DNA of 64,000 nucleotides, from assembly GCA_003971905.1 (NCBI GenBank), contig RSEE01000065.1:248001-312000 (forward strand), in the 5' to 3' direction. The notes beneath the pieces were generated by a model. That model was given only the letters and a program-made list of their open reading frames with translations. It searched no databases and had not been told where the DNA came from. This DNA is from Moniliella sp. 'wahieum'. Its lineage: Eukaryota; Basidiomycota; Moniliellomycetes; Moniliellales; Moniliellaceae. Every line of letters begins with the position of its first letter. The stretch's first letter is position 1. This document shows positions 57,160 through 64,000 of this stretch, piece after piece. The position numbers and the translations under genes were made by a program.

Positions 57160-59378
57160 CTGCCGAATTGCCTCAGGCGTATTTCTCCAACGCGTGGACG
57201 CAGGTCCAAGAGCTGTGGATGACCTAATCAAGTGGGCGACCCGCGCCGAGTTGTATTTGGCGTCGAAACTGGCATCCTCCCGGGCCGCAACCAATCCCGT
57301 ACCTCGTCATGGCCAACTCTCAGCTTCCAGCCCCCCGCGCGCAACATCATCAACAACAACGATTGTAATGACTACGAGCCGATGGACCTAGATGGAGTGG
57401 AGGTCTGTCCCGTGGGCCGCAGGTTCCGGCTCAGTGTTGAAGGTTGAAGAGTACGCCCGTCACACCCGTGAGGGTGATCTCTGCATGCGTTGCGGGCACG
57501 CGGGTCATTGGCGTAACGAGTGCCCCTTGGGCCAGAATGGCCATTGCCCCGGGCAGTGTGGCCGTCGGTAGAGATGTCTAATCAGAGTCGCCGAGCCAAG
57601 GGGGTCGGGCCAGGCGAACGAGAGGGCAGCTCGTCGAGCGCGCTGGAGCAGGCGCGCGATTAGGGGCAGGGGCCCCGCCGTGGATGTGTGTGCCACGTCC
57701 ACCTACTCCTGCCGACGGTCGTCTAGCTACCGTGCCTACATTTCCAGACGAACTTGGGCACGCAAACCACGTTATTAAGCCTAGTGGACACGGGGGTCGA
57801 GAGGTCGTTTATTGACCGCGGAGAAGTGCGCAATTACGGGTACGTCCTGACTCCCCTCTCTGCCCCCCCGCAGGTGCGGCTACTGGATGGGCGAAGGATC
57901 GGTCAGGTAAGGTTACTCACTCTTTCCTTTTGTCTTTTAACCTGGGCGGTCGAACGTTCAGCCACGACTTCCTCGTTATGTCCATTCCGCACTATGCAGC
58001 GGTCTTTGGTATCGACTTCCTGTGCGCCAATGAAATGTCGCTTTCCTTTGCTCGAGATGGTCCAGCCGAGCTTAGCTTTAAGGGCACTGGCACGCGATCG
58101 AGTGTTGTGGAATCATGGACACATACATCTAGTCTCGGCTCACCGTTTCAATCACGAGCTTCACCAAAGATGAGGACCTCGTCGGCGGGCAAGTGTGGGT
58201 CGACGATCAGGGCGAGGTGGTTGCCTGAGTCTGAAGCGCTACGGTACACCTTGCTCCATGATCACCGCGGCAAGCCCGAGGCTGGGCACCATGGAAGACA
58301 GCGCACGTACGATCAGCTGGTGCGGTGGTACGATTGGCGCGGCATGGCCTTCATTGCGCGTCACTACGTGGGGACGTGCTCGTCATCTCAAACTGCCAAG
58401 AGCCGCCGCCTTCGTCCATATGGTCTATATTGCATCCGTTTGAAGTAATAGCCCTGCGTTGTTCCAGTTTCGGTATGGATCATTTCGGTCCCTTGGCAGA
58501 GGGAGGGCTTGGACGCAAGGGAGAGAGCCGGAACGCGGTGGTGGTGGTGAATTGTGGCTGTCCAAGACGGCGGTGCTCATGCCGTGCAGCTCGAGCGTCA
58601 CGGCAGGTAGCTTGCTCGAGCGGCTGACGCACAAGATGTTCCATGTGTGCGGGTGGACTTGTGCGGGTGCAGCGCAGACAGACAGACAGACAGAGGTGTA
58701 AACAGATGGATGAAGAGAAGGAAGAGCGAAACCCGCCGGACGGGAAACGGAACCGGGGTGGAATCACCCGGGAGCCGTGCCCATCCGCACAGGACTATCG
58801 AGTTTTTCGTGAGCGAGAGGGGCCCTTGATCACTTCCTCCCAGATGATTGCATCCGCCAAGCATGGCTTCTAGCCAGTACCCCCCAGTCCGATTGGAAGT
58901 CGGAGCGGTTTGTCGGCTTGGTTAAGACACATCTGCGCCATTTTGTTAACCATATGCAGTCCGATTGGGTTGAGCACCTACCCTCTGCTGCCTTTGCGCT
59001 CAACACTGCCCGCGCGTTCTACATCATGGATGGGCTCCAGCTAAACCACGTGGCACAGATGCTGCCGCCCGGTCGGGTGGGCAAGAGGTGGAACATCAAC
59101 TGGCTTGTGCCAGGCAACTGAGGCGGCTAGGGAGGCTTTGGAACAGGCGCGCAAGCGAGCCAAGCGCTACATCGATCGGTTGCGGAGTGAGGGAGCCCCG
59201 GAGCCTTCAACACCTACGGCCCGCGCGGGTGCGTACGCAGTCTTGCCACAAGTGCAGAAGCCTCTATTTTACGCCAAAAGGCATCTCCTCGTCCCTAGCT
59301 CCGCTCGGATCCACCAACAAACCAAGCCCGAAACTACCGTGACATGTCCTTCCGTCTCCTAAGGGATTATTACACCCC
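57160..59378 (+). mobile_element. Ty3/gypsy LTR-retrotransposon remnant lacking RT and RNase H
   Basis: Plus-strand gag-pol pieces in the right order. The gag end carries a CCHC zinc knuckle (CMRCGHAGHWRNECP, about 57484). A retropepsin-like region follows with LVDTGVERSFID (57782) and HYAAVFGIDFLCANEMSLSF (57990). It then passes directly into the integrase zinc-binding H-H-C-C module (LLHDHRGKPEAGHHGRQRTY ... YVGTCSS, 58250-58390), integrase core fragments (FGMDHFGPLAEG, 58470; VKTHLRHFVNHMQSDWVEHL, 58922) and the chromatin-end PLFYAKRHLLVPSSARI. The whole reverse transcriptase and RNase H, normally about 1.5-2 kb, is absent between 58070 and 58200. Stops and frameshifts are frequent. The element is inactive. 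The 3' end is an R1 segment inverted relative to copies 1 and 2. Confidence 0.8.
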
Positions 59379-60787
59379 ACAAAGACCTGGGTCCCCCCCC
59401 TTGGCCGAGCACGCCCGTGACATTAGCCTCCAGTGAGAGGAGCCAGTTATATGGCGAAGACCTAATTCTCTGGTGGAGAGCCGCTTTTGTTATTTCTCAC
59501 GTATCTCTTAAACTCTCTTCCCTTTCACCCACAAGCCTATCGCCTGATACAGTCGGCCAGTATTCTTAGTATGCGTCGCGTGCTATCCTCAGGTGAGCTT
59601 TTCTTACTCTCAGTCCTTACATTATTAGGGATGACACGTGTCGTTACGGAATACTTCCACTCCCAACTCCTCAGCAAGCATGTCAACGATCAACGCGGGG
59701 CGGGATATGGAGAAAACCCCTAGCACCCCCTCTCACAACAAAAGTGTTGTGCGCTTTTATATTTACTCGAATGGAAGAGGCCTTTCTTGATTGGAGGGTG
59801 AGCGGTGAGCGGTGAGCGGTGACCGATGACCGATGGCCCCGATAAGATACGCGCTGTAATCGATAAGATATGCCACAATGCCACGTTTAGTGAATCATTC
59901 AAAGAACTTTGGTCAATGAACTTACTCCAAGGACAGTGGGTTGGTGCTATTCACTGGTTCCGTAATGCCGTAATGCATAGTGGTTCAAAAAACGATTATA
60001 TGCGCACAAGTTCGCAACAATTGTCCCTCAGCACTGACTCACATTTTACATCTTAGCAAAAGTGTTTGGCACTCATTTGTTGCACGGGATCCTTGTGCTA
60101 TCGGACCTTAGGCCTTACCTTAGGCCTTATGCCCCAGGCATTTTCCGGCCGAGCTTAAACTATACAACGAGCAATGATTAAGAGATTGAGATCTGGGAGG
60201 GCACTGAGCGCACTGAGCGCGCTGAGAGCCCCTACTGTGAGCGACACACACTTTGATTATTATGCATCGAGGGAGTGGGAAAACTAAAAATACAAAACAA
60301 GCGCGCCTCCAAGGGAATACAGCGGCACACCCCGCTTTCGCGGTGATCGCGATTCCGAATATACTGTGCTGATCGGGGCTGGGCTTAGCGCTTATCGATT
60401 ATCGATTATCGTTCGAACCCTCTCCTAGATTATGCGACGGCTGGACAAAAGTTAGTGCGGTATTGCTGAAGAATGATTAATGATATATGGGGCGCGCTTA
60501 CAATGCGATGTCGTTCCTGGGCTTTCTGCGCCACATGTGTGCCGCCTTTGTTGCACAATATTCACTCGCATTCGAGGTGCAAACCCGCAGTGCACGGTCC
60601 ACTGCATTGACGCGCGAGACCGTTGATACCAGGCGCCAAATGTGACGGAAAAGGAGACCTCCTCAACATGTGTTACCCTCCCCATCCCCCCCCCGACGAT
60701 GTCGATATGTCCTCACAATCTATGTCCTGTGCCCCAACCGGACCTGTTTAGGGCTGACGTGTCCGTGACACTATTTAAGCGGCGATC
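59379..60787. other. AT-richer intergenic with short repeats
   Basis: No gene supported. It contains GGTGAGC/GGTGACC/GATGACC short tandems (about 59798-59836), a GCACTGAGCGC repeat near 60206-60220, and the inverted 20-mer TTATCGATTATCGATTATCG at 60392-60411. Confidence 0.5.
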
Positions 60788-62061
60788 ATGGGCGCATACC
60801 AAACCATTCCTCCAACGCCACCATCTCAAGCACTCAGGTACATGTCCAAGAACACCAACAAAGCAAACCTCGTTCCAGAAGGAGACCCCGTCTTCGACGC
60901 GGCAGCGCACCTGGCCTATTCCCCCCCGAAGAGCAGCTTGTCGATGGAAGACCTGGGCTTAGGCACGATCAAGTCCGCAAGTAAGATGGGCGTCACGGAT
61001 CCATTTCCTCTGGCATCACTGGAGGGTGTGCGGGCCTTGCGACAGCCATTCTTCAGCCAGTGTGCTCAACAACCATCTCTTCTTTGCCGAGTGGACGGGA
61101 AATACCGGCATGCTCCGTGGCATGGCCCCTGATGCTTCCAAGTTCATCCACGAGTTTTGGACGAATCCTAGCACCCTGCAAGCAATTGAGGACGCTGTGG
61201 GCGAGGCCCTAGTTCCTGTATTTGACTACGAGGTGAGCCTGACCCCCCCCTCTTCGGTTTTACTAGAACGGGACATCTGACACTGAAGAAGATTGCCCAT
61301 TGCAACATCCAAATTCCCAATGGCGAGGACCGACGGGGATATATCGACGGCCTCGCCGCTGATCCTTTTTTGAGGACGACAAAAACCCCTCCCAATGTGT
61401 CTGATTCCACTCCAACCCCTGGGAAAGAGGCCGATTGCAATCAGCCAAAGGCTGTGATACCCTACCATGTTGATGGGTACCCTTGGGTCTGTGTGCTGAT
61501 GCTCTCGGATGTGGCCGGCATGGAAGGAGGTGAGACGGAAATCAAAAGGTGATGGAAGTACGATTAGGGTGTTGGGCCCAGAAATTGGACATGCTGTGCT
61601 CATGCAAGGCGGATCCATCGAGCATTGCGCGCTGCCAGCTCTCAACCCAGACGGCAGAGAAAGGGTGACAATGATTACTTCCCTCCGGCCGGTACGTCCA
61701 AGTTCACAAGAGCGTGCGGTGCTCCACAAGGTCCGAACTCTTAGCAACAACCACGACCTCTACGACCAATTACCATCTCACGCCTCGGACTCATCCGGGA
61801 GATTCTGAATGTGTATGAAGCCAAGCTCTCGGAGCGTCGAAAGGTGATCCAGTCAACTTATGGGATCCAAGGGGGGCTCAAGGCACCACTGTTGACCTGG
61901 AGGAACTACTGTTGGTACAGCAGACCATCAACCAAGTGGTTTCCTCCGCCATTGAACAGATGGGCATGTCCAATCCGGATCCTGAAGATGGACTTTGGAC
62001 CCCTAAAGTGCATTCGTTCCCTCATTCGGATACATCTGCTACAATTCAGCCTATCTTCTAG
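60788..62061 (+). CDS. 2-oxoglutarate/Fe(II) oxygenase-like conserved fungal protein
   Basis: The start MGAYQTIPPTPPSQALRYMS is at 60788. Blocks: DPFPLASLEGVRAL, NNHLFFAEWTGNTGMLRGMA and FWTNPSTLQAIEDAVGEALV (a frame change near 61060 joins the first two). An intron (GTGAGC at 61232 to CTGAAG at 61288) precedes IAHCNIQIPNGEDRRGYIDG. The facial-triad candidate is H-x-D in VIPYHVDGYPWVCVLMLSD (about 61465). The distal His is in VLMQGGSIEHCALPAL and the co-substrate Arg in RERVTMITSLRP. After a frame change near 61800 the C-terminus runs LLVQQTINQVVSSAIEQMGM and ends ATIQPIF at 62061. This matches a family of fungal proteins without assigned substrate. The oxygenase activity is inferred from the conserved HxD...H...R order. 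Confidence 0.7.
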
Positions 62062-63128
62062 GTTCCACTTTTTTCCTTCTGTGAACAGCACTTCCTTTTA
62101 CTTTCGTGTGGATAACCTTGTTCATCATTTTCGCTCCACTTTCTTCAATTACATCATGGAATAGATCCCTTTTTATACACACAGCTTTACATTGTTGGGG
62201 ATGCTACAGTGTTTTGCGTTATAGGGGTATGTTGAGTATCGAGTTCATGTATAGACACAACTGTCATGCATATCCACCAAAATAATCAATATGCAACGTC
62301 GAGGCAAGGCGTAATCGACAAGGCGCCACTCTTTCATTACTAGACACTTCCCTCTCAACGACAAGGTGTAGTGGCACGATAATGCTTGAAGAGTTGCGGC
62401 AGATGCTCAAAAGAGGTACTGATAGCCAATATCTATACAGAGGACATCTGAAGGACTTTAATAATGAAGTCCCCCTTCCTCTCAGCGTGCTGATTTTGGT
62501 CGTTTGCTTGTCAAATGGGGGACTCCCTTGATTCCCCCCTGATGGAGAAGATAGAGTCATTCAAACTGAGGGGTAGTGTATATGCCCTTTATAATCACAC
62601 ACTTAGCAATGGAGTGTAGAATGATACTCTCTTTCGTCCTCATCCTCTTTCGATTGCTGGACTCTGGCCCATGTCCTCATCCCCTTAATATTAGGCGAAC
62701 TTTTACTAGAAGTGAGACTCTCTACTGTTTTTTATGAACCCTCCCACAGTACTCATCTCCAGAACACACATTTCCTTCTGTAGCATTACTTTTCCCTCAC
62801 GTCTGTGAGGAATGTGATATGAAGTAAGGGAAGTAGATGGATTGGATACATCTATGGACGGAATGACGGTCCAAGTTGCGTAACAGTTGTGGAATTCGAC
62901 TGCTTCGAGCTGCCCCAAAGAACAAAAGCCATGCGCATGCATCATGCGGCCGCCTGTTCCAAAAACTGAAATTGAGAAATTTAAATGACATCGCGGAGGC
63001 GTTGCACCGATTCTTTTTTGCATCTGGCTGCAGGCCTGAGGTCTCCCCAGGCCCCAGCCCCACCCCGTCCTCCTGGGCCCCTTTCTTTTATCCATCCAAC
63101 TCCTTTCAGGTTCAGCTTCCCTGACCGC
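62062..63128. other. Intergenic
   Basis: About 1 kb, AT-rich for this genome (62060-62960), then a C-rich leader. No gene seen. Confidence 0.4.
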
Positions 63129-64000
63129 ATGGTAAATCAGGAAAACGTTCCGCCTCTCCATCTGTCTCCCAGGAGAAGAGCAAGCGTACTCGTATCGAGG
63201 CTACTCGGGGCTCCGACGCAGAGTACTCCGATACGAGGACATCCAGGGTCAAGTTCCTCTTGACCGCTTGGAGCGCAATGTGGTACGCACACCCTCCCCC
63301 ATGCCTACATTTCCTCCTTCGCGTTTGGTAGGCTGACAGCAGGATGAGAACGTTATGGTGCGCCGCGTGCGCTCGGATCTAAAAGCAGCCCGAAAGGGCG
63401 AAGTGTTACGTGCGATCAAGCGGCTCCAGGCAGCCAAGGAATCGGCCTCGACCGCCGGAGGGAAGGATATTGCCCTCCTTACCAAAGAACTGGATGCGAC
63501 GAAGCACATACCACTTGACCTCTTGGCTCAGAGAGTGGTGGGAAGGAAACTGATTCGCGCTCGTTTGCTGCCGAAGCTCAAGCACATTCAAAGTCAAGGG
63601 GGAGATTACCCCCTTGCGGGAACCACGTTGGTGACTGGCGGAGGACTGCGTGCATCCCTGGAGGAAGCAGGGGAAATGGAGGAGCGTGTATATGAGCGTA
63701 TCACATCTGCCAAAACAGGGCTGCGACTGCTACGATGGGCGTGGACAAGCTGAAAAGTCTCTTGAACAAGGGGACAGAGAGGGCACCCTCCCCTCCACCC
63801 CAGGAGAACAAGAACGAAGGCAATAAAGACAAGGGCAAGGGAAAGGAGAAGCCTGCGGCAGCAGAGGCAGAGTCGCCATCTGAATCGGAAGGGTCCGGGG
63901 ACGAGGAAATGGAGATACCTGAGTTTGGTACGGGAGGGATGCCCTCGTCGGATCCGGCTCTGAAGGGGAGGAAGAGGAGGATGCAGGCCCCCTCCCCGAG
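63129..64000 (+). CDS. Nucleolar-type basic/acidic protein, BUD22-like, 3' end outside the window
   Basis: The likely start is the ATG at 63129; restoring one G in ATGG(G)TAAATC gives GKSGKRSASPSVSQEKSKRT. After a frame change near 63230 and an intron (GTACGC...GACAG, 63279-63340), the frame reads QDENVMVRRVRSDLKAARKG, then EVLRAIKRLQAAKESAST, LTKELDATKHIPLDLLAQRV and VGRKLIRARLLPKLKHI. The helical, Lys/Arg-rich pattern with an L-x-x-L-K-x-I end resembles the N-terminal region of Bud22/SRFBP1, a 40S ribosome-biogenesis factor. The following KDKGKGKEKPAAAEAESPSE and acidic stretch fit such a protein. The window ends before the C-terminal part, so the assignment is tentative. Confidence 0.45.

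Noticed and set aside
1-64000. CRISPR array or bacterial operon features
   Set aside because: No regularly spaced repeats with unique spacers, no Shine-Dalgarno-led gene strings. Spliceosomal introns and tRNA introns show a eukaryotic nuclear genome.

Overview
The window is nuclear DNA of a GC-rich fungus, most likely a basidiomycete. Genes are packed on both strands. Introns are short (about 50-110 bp) with GTRNGT donors and pyrimidine-rich CAG acceptors. tRNAs carry introns, and the products are fungal (metacaspase, Ypi1, Mis6/CENP-I, UBR7/Mlo2, ISWI). A recognisable CENP-I/Mis6 gene would fit Ustilaginomycotina better than Agaricomycotina or Pucciniomycotina, where the inner kinetochore CCAN is reported as mostly lost; this placement is inference only. 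Almost every protein gene changes reading frame at one or more 1-nt indels, usually in homopolymers. Because this affects even the ribosomal protein gene RPL12, I read most of them as residual sequencing or assembly errors. CDS spans below are therefore gene extents (start codon to stop codon, introns included), not single open frames.

Layout. 0.4-1.3 kb: diverged repeat (family R1). 1.8-6.8 kb (+): RasGEF. 7.6-8.4 kb (-): secreted double-psi beta-barrel protein. 9.7-11.4 kb (-): UBR7-type UBR-box/PHD protein. 11.8-14.4 kb (-): Crypton-like tyrosine recombinase element. 15.1-16.4 kb (-): Glu/Pro/Ala/Lys-rich protein. 18.0-19.6 kb (-): DDE-transposase-type remnant. 20.5-21.2 kb (+): non-LTR retrotransposon tail. 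21.7-22.6 kb (+): unknown gene. 23.3-23.9 kb (-): RPL12. 24.9-29.2 kb (+): ISWI remodeller. 29.9-31.5 kb (+): metacaspase. 32.4-35.7 kb (+): CENP-I/Mis6. 36.8-39.0 kb (+): disordered unknown protein. 39.3-40.6 kb (-): conserved fungal unknown. 41.0-45.1 kb (-): large mitochondrial helical-repeat protein, divergent from the mitochondrial inner membrane peptidase gene at 45.4-46.1 kb (+). 46.2-47.1 kb (-): translin. 47.7-48.3 kb (-): YPI1. 48.6 and 49.3 kb (-): intron-containing tRNA-Gly(GCC) and tRNA-Ser(CGA).

From 49.7 to 59.4 kb the window becomes accessory. A second R1 copy is followed by a 2.86-kb unit duplicated head-to-tail (51,206-56,927) carrying two unrecognised minus-strand genes. 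A decayed Ty3/gypsy element follows (zinc knuckle, protease and integrase present, RT/RNase H missing), ending in an inverted R1 copy. After an AT-richer gap, 60.8-62.1 kb (+) holds a 2OG-Fe(II) oxygenase-like gene. The window ends inside a plus-strand gene resembling BUD22.

The core genes are housekeeping functions: chromatin, kinetochore, ribosome, phosphatase control, mitochondrial proteolysis and RNA metabolism. Mobile elements sit in blocks between them (0-1.3, 11.8-21.2 and 49.7-59.4 kb).
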